Shown here in pieces: positions 40,201 through 52,016 of a stretch of DNA of 64,000 nucleotides. Within the stretch, counting starts at the first letter, position 1, and the number at the start of each line of letters is the position of its first letter. Where the stretch lies: assembly GCA_000149265.1 (NCBI GenBank), contig CH002711.1:1376900-1440899 (forward strand), written 5' to 3'. Under the pieces are notes generated by a model. That model had not been told where the DNA came from and searched no databases. It was given only the letters and a program-made list of their open reading frames with translations. The position numbers and the translations under genes are program-made. This DNA is from Ciona savignyi. Taxonomy: Eukaryota > Chordata > Ascidiacea > Phlebobranchia > Cionidae.

Positions 40201-43200
40201 GGTCCAGGAGATAACCCAAGCAACGTTGGTGCCGTCCCGCTACCTTCCACAGCTCTATACTTCACAAAGTATGCTGGAGTGATATATTTTAAATATGTAA
40301 AGTCAATATTTAGTGAACTTGTGTAGTTGATAATTAAAGTTGGCAGGGGTAAAAGGTAAAAGTTTAATAAACATGTTTATCGTGAGTTACGATTTAAAAC
40401 TAAACCATTATAACATTTCGAACATGTCTGTTGCTTCAACAAAATTTTACCATCTTGACAAAGTATCAATGACAAATTAAAAATAAGATAAATTGTGCAT
40501 ACATTTAAGGACAGCCTAATGAATTGCACAGTACTTAAATGAAACTTTAAGTGAAAATAAATTTGAATTCCGGACATAATTGCAGTCATATTCAGAAGAA
40601 AAGCAAATAAAGATGCTCAATTTTTGTTCAACTTAATTTTGAACGTAATTCAGGTTATAGGCAATTAAATGACTTGCAGATTACACCTAAATTAATCACG
40701 AAATGAAGCTTGATGACTCTAAAATGAAGTTATATTTATTACTTTTTCTAATCTAATCTAAGTGCACTTTCTGACTGCCCATCACCTTGTCATTATGAGA
40801 AAAAATTAAAGTGATTTTATGCAATCATCAGCTGCTGTGAAGAAGCGAAGGAGACGAAGATATTTGGAGGAGAATGCTGGGCACAGTAGAAGCAAGCGTG
40901 CGTGGGCATGGGCTGGTAACCCATGCACAGCCGGTTTATCCAAGAAGAGCACCTTTTTATACGCAGTTGACAGTGAGACTGGATTAGCAGTGGAACTCTT
41001 GCAGGATCCAGGTTCGAAAGTGGTTTAAACAGGATTTTTGATAAAGTGTTGGTATGTGAGGCATACTTTTTGACTAGATTTGTTGAAGCATTTGTAGATA
41101 AACTAGGTGTATAACAATACTGTGAAGGAAATTATGGATTTTAAAGTTAGTTTATTCATTCTGCTTTGACTGTACGAATCAGTAAAATAATTCTGATTTG
41201 ATTAAATAACCAAACTCACTGTATACCAACAAATACTGTGTGTGAATTAATTTTCTATTCCAATTTGCAATTTTTTAGTAAGTGGCATAATTTGTTTCAG
41301 ATTCTCATCTTTACCAAACGTTCTTCACGTTTGAATGTCAACGCCCAACTTTTCTAAGCTTCCTTTGCGAGATACAATACGTCGAATTCATGGCGGCTGT
41401 GTTTACCGGCTCTGAGTTCGAGGTGGCTGTGCGGCAAGTCAAAGTGCCAACACACTGTGCTCTGAGCTTTGGATGGCCCAACCAATTGCTGTTTCAATAA
41501 ATAGACATTTAAATCGTAAAAATCTAAATGATGACCTAACTACTAAATTGCAATCTTTTGATGAAAGGCTTGGGCCTTGAATGAATAGATTTGAAATTAT
41601 TTTTAATTATTTCTTTTAACCCAATTCTTTATATGCTTTTTTAAATTCTGACGCATTCTTTTAAAATGAAAAAGCTTATAAAATGCAAATTCAATTAGTT
41701 TATGAAAAAATTGAACAAATACTGCATGGTAAATATTGTAAAATTGCTATTTTCTTTCTTACTTTTCAAACTAAATCTGATCTTGTAGAAATATCAAATT
41801 GAAAATATTTTAAAGAATGTCATAAAAATATCACATTTACAACTATTCATAACCTGTATTGTACTACTAAACATTGTTTTACTTACAGCTGGTTAGAGTC
41901 TTAAATAAAATTAGGAATCTGAGCTGATTTAGAGAAATAAAAGCAAAACCATTTTTGTAAAAATGAAGGTAAATTTTTGTGAAGTTAAAGTCTTGAACTG
42001 TACACATAAACATACCGGAAATGATTAAAATGCAAACCTTCTATGCACTTCATTAGGAAATTTGCAACAATTCAAACATTTAATTTATTTTGCAGGTGCT
42101 GATGCTAATTGCATGTATATGCCTAAGCTTAAAGTATGTTAGCTCTACAACAATCATTTCGGCAATGAGCACGAATGACTACAACCTCAGACTGCAGTAC
42201 AACTTAAATAAACTCAAAGTAAGGAGATTTTTTCATGGTGATTTATATTGAACAAATAATAACGATTAAACAAAACAGAATGATTAAACAAAGAACCCTG
42301 GTGGCAGAAAACATAAATGAAACCCGGGATAGTTCGGGCACCAGAGTCGTGTTTAGGGGTAAGGGGACTATCACCGGGCCAGAAATCTCTGTATGTGTGC
42401 ACACTTACACAAATCAATACCCGCAAATAAATATTTTAAAAAAATGGAAAATGCAAATTTGCCACCGACAACCGAGATATAAATTTGTACGTATGTTGAG
42501 CCTTCTGGAATCTGTTATATTGATCGTAACTGACTTTACTTTTTCCAGCCTGGCTATCTGAATTTGACCAGCTGTATGGGCATGCTGAACCTCAGGTCAT
42601 GTCAACTCGCTCTTTATGACTCGAGTAAAATCACTGACTTGGCGACCAACTTTATCACAAGATCCCAGAAAACAACATTAGCAAAAAGACGTAAACGAAG
42701 ATCGGAAGGGAGTCAAATTCGAGAGAAACGAAGAGCGAAATTGAGTCCAATTCGGCGCAAACGAGAAATTCCAGGCAATCCATGTAGAGCAGCTCTGGGC
42801 GTGGAGCAGACTGTGCTTTATGCTACGGATTGTGCAACTGGGAGTATAGTGGAGCTGCTGCACGACCCATGTTAGTATTACTTTAGTGTAATATATGAAA
42901 TTCAACTGAAGTTTACTGACCTTTTTCTCTGTGGACAGTTTTTATCATGAGTCCAGACTAATTTCCATATTTGATAGAAAAAATATCCTAATGTGATATT
43001 GATGAGCTTAATTCTCAAAATGGGTGAAGACTGATTATCATATATTAATTCCTCACTAATGCGGTGCATTTTAAACGGCTTTAATGCTGTAATGGAGCTC
43101 TCTGACATTAAAAAATTTTAAATATTAATATCCTTTCCCAGTAAACCACGTCTACCAGACATACTTCATCTACGGCTGCGAAATTGTGAGCTGGCTGAGC

Positions 43201-46200
43201 TTTCTTTGCGAACTTCAAGACATGGAATTCAAAGCAGCAGTCTTCACTGGGGTGAACTATGAGGTTGAAGTACGGAAAGTCTGTTTCCCGACCACCTGTG
43301 CACTGAGAGTGAATTGGTTCTAGACGTTTGGACCATGTTACTGACAACGGAAGGCATTCTTTTGACCTCCGACAAAAATATTGAAATAATTATTAAAAAA
43401 CTGAAAGAGCAAAAGGATATAAATATATATACTGAACTACTTTATGCAAAGAGACCAAGCCAATGTGTTTTATGCTGAAGCAAATTAATGTTTAAACAAA
43501 ATATAGGAGTAAAATATTGTATTTGATGTGCAAGTATTTGTTATGCTTTTATTATTTTAAAATACTGCCAAATGTAAATAAAATTTCTGTTATAGAATTG
43601 TTAAGTTAATTTAATGGAATAAATTAAGTAATTTATCACAAAGGAAACCGTTTCAATATACAATTCCATTAGAACAACAATACAACTGGCATAACGTAAA
43701 AAATATTAAGAAATAAAAAAACAAGTTTTACAAGATAGTTGTGCTATGCAGCAGTTTTATATCTGGCCCAATTTACATCTTACATGTATAATTTACATCT
43801 TACAACTATACACTCAATGTAATTTCCACTTAAATTAAGGCTTACCAGTAAACTGTTAAGCAACACGCGAGCCCATAATTAACGACAGATTAAATACTTA
43901 TACCGACAGACAACGCCTACACGATGAGGTCAAATGACATGAAGCACAATTTTCGTACGGAAACGTGCTAATTGGAGATTAAAACTTTTCGATTGCAACA
44001 TAGAGCTGAGTCAGACGAATTATCAAGTTTTTAAGCTTCGAAATATTGAATCACATCGCGTCTAATTGCCCTTGAAAAGGATTATAAAGTCGTGTAAAGT
44101 TTAACGGAAGTCCTCCTATGCCAAGTAGTGAAGATTTGTCATTTTAAACGTTTCTAAAATTAATAAGAATTTGTCAATCATATGCAAAATTATGTTACCT
44201 TTTCGTACACAGCTCACAAATTTCAAGTACTTTGTAATTATTACGCAATTCTTCTGTCAGATTATCGGAATTCAGTAGTATTTCAAGCATGGCCTCAGGG
44301 ACAACAAATTCTGACATAAATTGGGGAGCATGCCAGCCAGAGCAACCAGACTAAACAAGTGCTTGTGTTTGAAGGACTACTATTACTGGAAGCTATGAGA
44401 ACTTTGTACTGAAAGTTTTATTACGGCTTTCTAGGAGTAGAAATTCTATCACAGCAATCGTTTTTAGTTAAGAACAAAATTGTAATTGCACAAATTAGGT
44501 GCAAAAAATTTTATGTGTCTTATTTTCAGTGAAAAATTTGTCAATTTGTCAGTTATTGTGAGCAAAAAAAAATTAATTCAAAATGCACAATCAATTTGTA
44601 CATCTGCTGCTTTTCGTGGGAATGTGGGACATGGTGCAAAGAGTGCAGGGAAACAGTATTCAGAGACTGGAAAGATACAACAGAACTGATCTCAATCTTT
44701 GGACCAGGTTCCCATACAACTTTCAACAAAATAATCAACTGCTACAACTGGTAAGTGTATTTTATAAATTGCAGCATTTAATATGGCTTTAGAAAAATTG
44801 TAGTTTCGGTTTAAGGCTACAATACAGCGATTATTAAATGTGGCACAATTTTTTAAAGAGAATTACCAATTTCCTACAAATAGTTTTTTTAATATTACAA
44901 GCATTTTACTTTTGCTGTATTTAAATTTAAGGTTTCATTAAAACAAAAAAAACTCAGGATGGTCCACTAGATCGTTGGCGATGCAACTCAAACAGATTTC
45001 GAAATTTACGCACATGTTGGATGCTGAACCATCCCGGACAGGCAGCGCGCCTGAGCAAAATTGCAAAGCCGTACTTATGTGACATCCGTGACCGATGGAC
45101 GACCAGCAGGCCAAGACGAATACAGAAACGCTCAATAAACCAATGCACAGGTGGCCTCACCAAGAAATTGATCATACGTGCAAGAGAAGTAAGAAACCCG
45201 TCAGTAATGAGAGAACTCGTACATGACCCAAGTAAGCTTTCAAAATATTTTCCTCAAATTGATAGCACAATAAAAAGGAAGAAAGTCGGACTGTTAAAAT
45301 GCTTTATCTGATGAATGATTTCTCACTTTTAATTTTAGTTTAATTTGATTATTTTGGTTCAAATGTATAGAGATTGGTATCTGTAGTACATTTCCCATCC
45401 TTAATTCACACCCTGTTAGATAAATACAAGCTTCGTTAACCGATACAAAACAAACAAACCACATGCCAAAGGTTATAACAACATAAAGTAAAACAAACAA
45501 GTCAATTTAAGCAAAGGAGAACAAATAATGCCAAATTAAATTATTTGAGGCTTTCTTTTGAATGATTTAAGATTTACACACATATTTATTGTACTGTGTC
45601 ACCCAGAGCAATAAATTGGTCGATAGTAAAAAAAAACTCTTCAGGAGAAAACATTTTTTGTGCCAGTCCTCATGCAAATTTGTATTTTAAAGTCAAATGT
45701 GAAAGCAAATTTAGCGGTTTTAGACCAAACCCAACTCTCAATGCATATATCAATATTTATAAACACTCGCCAGTCTGTTTACATGTGGATGGGGAGTTTC
45801 TATACAAGCCGCATGCCCAAGGCATTTAACGGGACTGCAGTGAAGACATAGAATATTTGTTTAATGAGCATATTTGTATATAAATAAAAAATTACAAATT
45901 AAATGAAGATTTCTTTTAGAAAACAGATCTCTTTATCAATTAGTGTGTTTGATTAAATATAAATGACTTGTAAATGAGGGACATGGGAGCCATATGACAT
46001 CAGTGATGCTATTTAATAACGGTGACATCTCACGTGTTTTGACTGATAAACATGGGAATTTGGTTTCGATTTCGAAACGTGCTATCTGTACTACAGATCA
46101 GTATTTTGTCTTGATCCTTGTATGAAATTACTAGACACAACACCTGAAATTCGTTATACGATCCAGAAATTCCTTATACTTATATCCTTAAACGAGACTA

Positions 46201-49200
46201 CCACTTACAAAACCTAAAAACTCCTTATTTGAGCCAGAAATTCTTTATACTCATATCCTTATACAAGATTACCATACAAAAAGTCAGAAATAAATTATAC
46301 TTATATCCTTATACTAGATTATCATAAATAAAGTAAGAAATTAATTATACTCATATCCTTATACAAGATTACCATACATAAAGTCAGAAAATAATTATAC
46401 TTAAATCCTTATACTAGATTATCATAAATAAAGTAAGAAATTAATTACACTCAAATCCTTATAGAAGATTACCATACATAAAGTAAGAAATTAATTATAC
46501 CTATATCCTTATACGAGATTACCACTCACAAAACCTAAAATTTTGAAAACTCCACCAACAGGCAACCACTTGTACCAAAGCATGCTGATCGAAAGCTGCA
46601 AACCGAATATGCAAGTGAGCGGACTGCGTTGCAGGATGCACGACATTGCATTTAAGGCGGCGGTCTGGCCGTTAGACCCGACTTCCAACAACATTGAAGT
46701 TATGGACGTTATGACCAAGGTCTACTGTGCACTTGCTTAAGAAAGAATACTTTGCCTTTGGGATTGTGTGCAGTTGTGATAAACAATGTTTGTGAGGGTA
46801 CTTTTATTTATTCAAATTTGTTTTTATCGTTCGCAGTGTTTAAAAATTAAATAAAAAACCTGTTTCTGGATTTTGTGTTACTGAGAATGCCATAAATTTT
46901 GTGTTAAATGAACAACCTCAGAACACAACGCTATTGTCAACCTTTATAAACGAGTTCCTTTCCTTTACATGCAACCCTTAGTGTTGATTCACATGTCACC
47001 CCAGTATAGAAGTTTAATGTTGGCAGGACTACTTTTGCCTTATTAAAACCCTTTTGTAATTAGGTAACAGTAGACCCAAGTTTTTGTTTTTCAGAACCTA
47101 TAATGCAACAATTTTGTTTTCTATGGCAATTATCCAACTGCAATATTCAAGAGATGACATATAAACAAATAATCGTAACCACAAGAGTTTTATGAGGCTT
47201 TAAAAAATCACACAAACCCAGAATCCTTTTGTTTACCTATGGCAATAACTGAAACGCAATATATAAAATGTTATAGCCACAGAGATGATCGTAATCAAAA
47301 ATTTTTCAGGAGGTTTTAAGGAAACACACAAACCCGTGATTCTTTTTTGCCCTATGACAGTCACTGAACTGTAATATTTAAAAATGTTCAGGGCCTATAT
47401 ATGATACATAAACAACCAATCACAACCACAATTTTAGTTGAAAGTTTTAGAGGAACACTCAAACCCAAGCTCATTTTGTTTCCCTATGGCAGTAACTAAA
47501 CTACAATAATCAAAAGCCCTTAAGGCACATTGACAATACATAAACAATCGACTGCAACCACACATATTTTGGAGGTTTTGAGGGACAAACAAACACCTGC
47601 CACCAACCTTTCTCATAAGTGTCATAGAAGCGATGTTCTGCAGCACAACTGCTTGCACCTCACGACGCCCACGTAACAATCGCACCAGAGCTTTCGCAAC
47701 CACTGACACCTCTTGTCGAGGCCCCAAGTGGTAATACAACTGGGCGACGGCCATCACAACCTGCGTGAATCGAGTGGTAAAAATTTACAGGGTTTCAATA
47801 GACAAACCGAACAATCATGACCTAAAACTCGTTGTTTTACCATGTTAAATCAAACCATTTTGTTCAATTATGCATGCTATTATGGTTAAAAAAACAAAAT
47901 AGAATTTTTTGGTTAAAAGTAGGAATACATTTTTTTTAATATTAGATAGTGTGTACTTTTGGTACTACAGCTTTACGCCTTTAGACAGAAGTTTTCAACA
48001 TTAAAAAATACACTCATATAAAATCAGTTTATTAAATTTCACTTGAAACTGCCAAAGCATGTTCGGTACTTGATTACCCACAAAACAGACGGAACAAACA
48101 TGAAACTTACAGCGGAGTTCCTGCTTTGCAGAAGTGGTTTGGAGCATTTTAACAGCAGTCTGTGATCTGGATCCATAACATATTTCGGCAATTTCTCTTT
48201 AATCTTTTCCTCATCGCTGTCGCTACTACTTTCTTCCTCATAGAACGGCTTGTCTGCCTCATNNNNNNNNNNNNNNNNNNNNNNNNNNNNNNNNNNNNNN
48301 NNNNNNNNNNNNNNNNNNNNNNNNNNNNNNNNNNNNNNNNNNNNNNNNNNNNNNNNNNNNNNTTATCAGCCGTAGCCCATAAGATCTGTTTGTATTATGG
48401 CGACTTCTCCAAATTGAAACTGTTAATAAAGGATTGTTAAGAATTTAAATTTACAGAAAAATATATTGATTGCATCCATTTTTTAAATTTTGGGTGACTC
48501 CTTTCTAGACACTATACATCTCAGTGCTTTTTAAAAACTTATGTTTGATTTTTACATCACCCCTGTGGGTGCAAAATTGATGGGGTATTGTTTCATTTCT
48601 AATCCTGTAACAGTCCAGACAGTTTTATTTCAAGCTCTTTGCAAAGTGTGATATTGTCTTATTTTATCCATGCGATAATCCAGGCAGTTCCAATGAGGAG
48701 ATCAAATAAGGACAATACCGTCAAAACTGTCATACTCTACATAAAATGGTATTAAAAATATCTTAGATTTTGGGCGGAAATTAAAACAACAAAATTACCT
48801 GTGAAATATTGAAAATACAAATGTACAGATCGATCCATTATAGTTATAACATTATAAACGTTAACCTAAGTCCATTCAACTTACATATTTATCAAGGTAA
48901 ACTCACGTATTTATTAGGGTCGGTAAACTGTGTCCTTGCATATCGAGTCAGCATTGAGAGAATGGCGATCTGCCCCCATTCATCCACATCCACAAGGAGG
49001 TTGCAGAGCTTCCTGAAGTGGCGATGCACAAGATCCACACGCTCCGGACACACCTCCTGGTATGCCATCACCACACTCCCAGCAACCAACTGGAATTTGG
49101 GAATAATGCTTGGTTGCCAAAAATGTACTTCTTCGTGTCAAAAATTTAATTTTTTTTTTAAATAAATATTTTGGAAAAAAAATAGAATAAACAGGCATCA

Positions 49201-52016
49201 TTTAAAGCAGGCATGGGCAACATACGGAACCAGGCTTTTTAGGCATTAAAAAAGGAATATAAATCTCATTAACAAGTCAGCGTATAAAAGCATTTAATAT
49301 AATCTTAGTTTTGTTTTAATTATAAAGCAAGCAGGTCAATAAGCAGTTTATAGAACTGTCAAATTACAACAATAATAATTACAACATCAATGCGACACAG
49401 GTGGTGCTTATATTTAAAAGCTACAAATGATTTAACTAATACAAACAGAGATTAAAACTTGATGTTTCACCATAGGTGCAAAGTGCACAATTATGTTAAA
49501 GTATAATGCTGTTATGGTTAAGTTTATATCATAATATTTTCAGTTATTTCAAACAGAATTTCAGTTTTACTTTAGTGGTGATAGGTTGCAACTTTTGGGT
49601 AAAATGGTGCAATTTGCAAATTAGGGTCGTTTAAGAAAAAAAAGTTAGGTGCATTGTTATATAGTGCATAACAGCTTTAAAACATGATATACTGCTGTAG
49701 TGCTGTATATTGATTATATTATTGTGTAATACCAACACTCAATGAGAATAGTGTTTCCTAACAAATTAACCATTTATAACTGAAAAGTGCACGATGGTAA
49801 CCCACTTACATACAAACAATGTACCTAATCCCATTTAATTAATACACAGGAAATAGAGAGTTAAGGATATAATGGTTCATGCAAAGTATTAAAACTGATT
49901 AAATTGTGTAAGACGGAAATACTCACAGTGGTACGATCACTCAGTAATTTGTCGATAATTTCAATCAAACTTTCTTTCTGATCCGGATCCAAACTGTAAT
50001 TACAAATTAAATTAAAATTTTAAACCTACTAACATAAATATATCTTAAAATTTAATTATATAAAAACAATATTGTATTTTATATTGTACCTAATACATTG
50101 TAGTTTTTTTTCAAGATAAAGCTTTAAAGAGGAATTATGTATCGAAGTTTTGCGCATTATTCAATATTTCCCAACTGGGCACAGAAAAAACACAAGTCAA
50201 AATATATATTCTTAAATTTACAAAAAAAAACATTTACCTTACTTTAGAAGTTTTGTACATTTTGATTTACCAGACTAAATTTAAGCTTTTACATGTCAGG
50301 AACCATTGGTAAATTGTTCAATCGCCTAAATACCAGATCCTCACGGTCAGGTTATTATTACACTCAGCAACCGAGTATTACTGGGCTATGTATTATCACA
50401 ATTTAAAACAATCATTCGAATTCACTAAAATCGCCATTAGAATGTCTATTGTCTTGCACTTGGTGCACTAATATTGATCATACCAAATAAAGACTTTATA
50501 CAAACCTGTACAATTTAGGAATGGCATGCGCAGCAGTTTTCCTCACAAATGGAGACATGTCCGTCATACCATCCTTGATCGCAAGCATCATAATTGGAAC
50601 AATAATGGGAACACGGATACTCGACAGAACCCTCAACGCACTTGCTCGAATCAGTTGGTTGTGATCCTGTTATTTCAAGTGAATTAGGTGCATATAGCTG
50701 AATATGCTTGAATAAAAGCAATAATTGTGTACTTACAAAAAGGTGTTTTTGTTTTAGCACTGGAATTTAGAACATTTATCATGTACATTTTGTTTAAAAT
50801 TATTGCAATTTTTAATTACCCACAAAGAATACCTTTCTGTAGCGTATGATAGAAACGAGCTGATTTCAAAAATTAATACCTGACAGAAAATTAATACCTG
50901 ACAGAAAATTAATACCTGACAGAAAATTAATACCTGACAACTTAAAAAATCCAAAATTATTACCAGACAACTAAAATCTATTTTAAAAACAGGTGATCAA
51001 TTCCAGTTACCTTCAACCCACGTTGAAAAGTGGAGATGGAAAGCAAAGCGAGGTCTTGCTGTTCCTCTGCGTATCGTTCAAGATAAACGTAAACCAGTTT
51101 CTTCACCTCAATGTTCTTACAAGCCACATTCTTCACCACCGCTGGGAAAAGGGACGACGCGTTTTTGCCTTTCGCGATCATCTATAAATAAACTATGTAA
51201 GAAAGGGAGTTTTTTCATTAAATTAAAAACATATGTTACACTAGGTGCAATGGGTGGACTAGAGGATAAGTAATCCTAAAATCATAACACAGCATTATTT
51301 TATAATACATTGTTAAATTTTATAGCAAATGATGCAATTTTTAATGATGCATGTACAAACACCGAAAATGACTTTACACCTAGTTGATCTTTAACCAGTT
51401 TGTAAATGCTACCAGTGTATATTAGTTATTTTTTTTTATAATTGTGATACATATTAATAATCTTAAATCTCCTCCTACAATAAAAGACTTTTTATACATA
51501 CACCAATAATTCTTTTCATGGCTTCGAGTTTCAAGAAATCTTTGTTTTGGTCCAACATGTTTTTGAGATCATCATATCTGAAACATTTTCAACAATTTAA
51601 AAATTGAATAGAATTTGTGCATTAAAAAATCTGAAATATATAGTAAAAGATAGTATCACTAGCAATTAAAACACAAGAAATAATTAGTACTTCGTCTGGC
51701 TAAATAGTTTGGTGATTTTTGCAACATTTCAAATGAAAGGGTGTACAATCAAAGTCTGCAATAAATGGTCATGAGGTAATCTGATGATTAGTTTATTAAA
51801 ATGCCCAGCTATATAAAACACCCAGTAATAAATAAAATTAGTATTCTTTCCTGATATCTTAGTTAGCATATTGTTCTACGATATTTTGTCAACTTAAAAT
51901 CCATAATCGTCATAAACATCTTACTTTTTGTAATTGACGGTGAACAAGCCACCGGCCGAAGGGTCGGCACTCTTGTCATCTCCGCCCCCACCTGGTGACT
52001 GGTTGTTGTACGACAT
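28293..52016 (-). CDS. AP3B1: AP-3 complex beta subunit, full gene (exon 7 interrupted by a gap)
   Basis: Exons in transcript order: 51925-52016 (ATG), 51502-51577, 51011-51181, 50506-50666, 49927-49993, 48907-49089, 48111-48262 (5' part lost in Ns), 47608-47760, 38663-38797, 38178-38310, 37058-37167, 36652-36828, 35917-36109, 35379-35497, 34914-35058, 34493-34633, 32247-32381, 31670-31853, 31341-31446, 30569-30611, 30153-30237, 29649-29746, 29263-29395, 28293-28446. About 1,048 residues are visible, near the vertebrate length. AP-3 beta is the large subunit of the adaptor sorting cargo from endosomes to lysosomes and related organelles. Order: Gly-rich start, adaptin trunk ([47 protein letters not shown]), acidic Ser hinge, LLDLDDF, and AP3B C-terminal domain. 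Intron 8 (8.8 kb) hosts L1-L3 in antisense. Two unusual GTTGGT donors occur (exons 8 and 23). Confidence 0.95.
28446..29030 (-). repeat. SINE-like repeat with tRNA-like head, copy B
   Basis: The body matches copy A. About 300 bp around 28,662-28,965 are absent there. Read on the minus strand, this extra part contains ctagtggtttagcac (A-box-like, about 28,730-28,745) and ggttgcaggttcgaaactg (B-box, about 28,694-28,712), the two internal pol III promoter elements of tRNA-derived SINEs. The segment tgctcaaggacacaac is typical of tRNA-related SINEs in marine animals. Related copies lie near 55,450 and 56,860. Confidence 0.65.
39360..41500 (+). CDS. L1: candidate secreted cystine-knot-like pro-cytokine, copy B
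   Basis: Exons 39360-39365, 39659-39775, 40055-40268, 40832-41011 and 41301-41500 have lengths identical to copy A and encode 238 residues. Differences from copy A include F-to-L and S-to-P in the signal peptide region and N-to-T in the pro-domain (QNPTEL). The mature domain appears unchanged; its few substitutions near 41,380-41,450 are synonymous. All cysteines and the RSKR site are kept. Most likely the other allele. Confidence 0.72.
41963..43323 (+). CDS. L2: candidate secreted cystine-knot-like pro-cytokine, copy B
   Basis: Exons 41963-41968, 42096-42218, 42549-42870 and 43142-43323 encode 210 residues. The final acceptor reads cag|taaacc instead of cag|tgaacc, but the split codon is still Leu (TTA or TTG), so the frame is kept. 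Pro-domain changes are R-to-G at 97 and S-to-A at 106 within the basic segment, plus a few in the signal and N-terminal part. An I-to-V change lies in FKAA(I/V)FTG. All six mature cysteines are retained. Confidence 0.75.
44583..46740 (+). CDS. L3: candidate secreted cystine-knot-like pro-cytokine, copy B
   Basis: Exons 44583-44750, 44958-45231 and 46562-46740 encode 206 residues. The pro-domain differs at H62R and D105T; the cysteines, the QKR site and the mature domain are the same as in copy A. Intron 2 carries a longer minisatellite than copy A. Confidence 0.72.
46180..46520. repeat. Minisatellite of about 51 bp in L3 intron 2, copy B
   Basis: Same family as 24,120-24,420, with about two more units. 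Units alternate between gattaccatac and gattatcataaa types. Confidence 0.85.
47085..47605. repeat. Four to five diverged tandem units of about 120 bp in AP3B intron 8
   Basis: Each unit contains gttt(t/c)cctatggcagtaact, a(c/t)acataaacaa and gaggttttaaggaaacacacaaac variants. Copy A lacks about 117 bp (one unit, about 47,183-47,300). The array ends beside the exon 8 donor, and copy A's contig stops within it. Confidence 0.75.
48263..48362. other. 100-N assembly gap inside AP3B exon 7 region
   Basis: Exactly 100 Ns. The left side is coding (minus strand, [18 protein letters not shown]); no exon 7 start is found to the right, so the exon's 5' end and acceptor are missing. Confidence 0.95.
50871..50942. 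repeat. Four 18-bp tandem repeats in an AP3B intron
   Basis: Unit aattaatacctgacagaa repeated almost perfectly, the last unit degenerate. It lies about 70 bp downstream of the exon 3 donor (transcript sense). Confidence 0.9.

Noticed and set aside
39360-46740. Ligand cluster as IL-17 family
   Set aside because: IL-17 proteins also use a four-cysteine knot fold, but their C-x-C ending and the short spacing between their two middle cysteines are absent, and they are not made as furin-cleaved pro-proteins. Kept as an alternative, not as the call.
1196-47335. Recent genuine tandem duplication giving six ligand genes
   Set aside because: The 100-N gap at the junction, allele-like divergence and single occurrence of AP3B exons 1-8 favour unmerged haplotigs.
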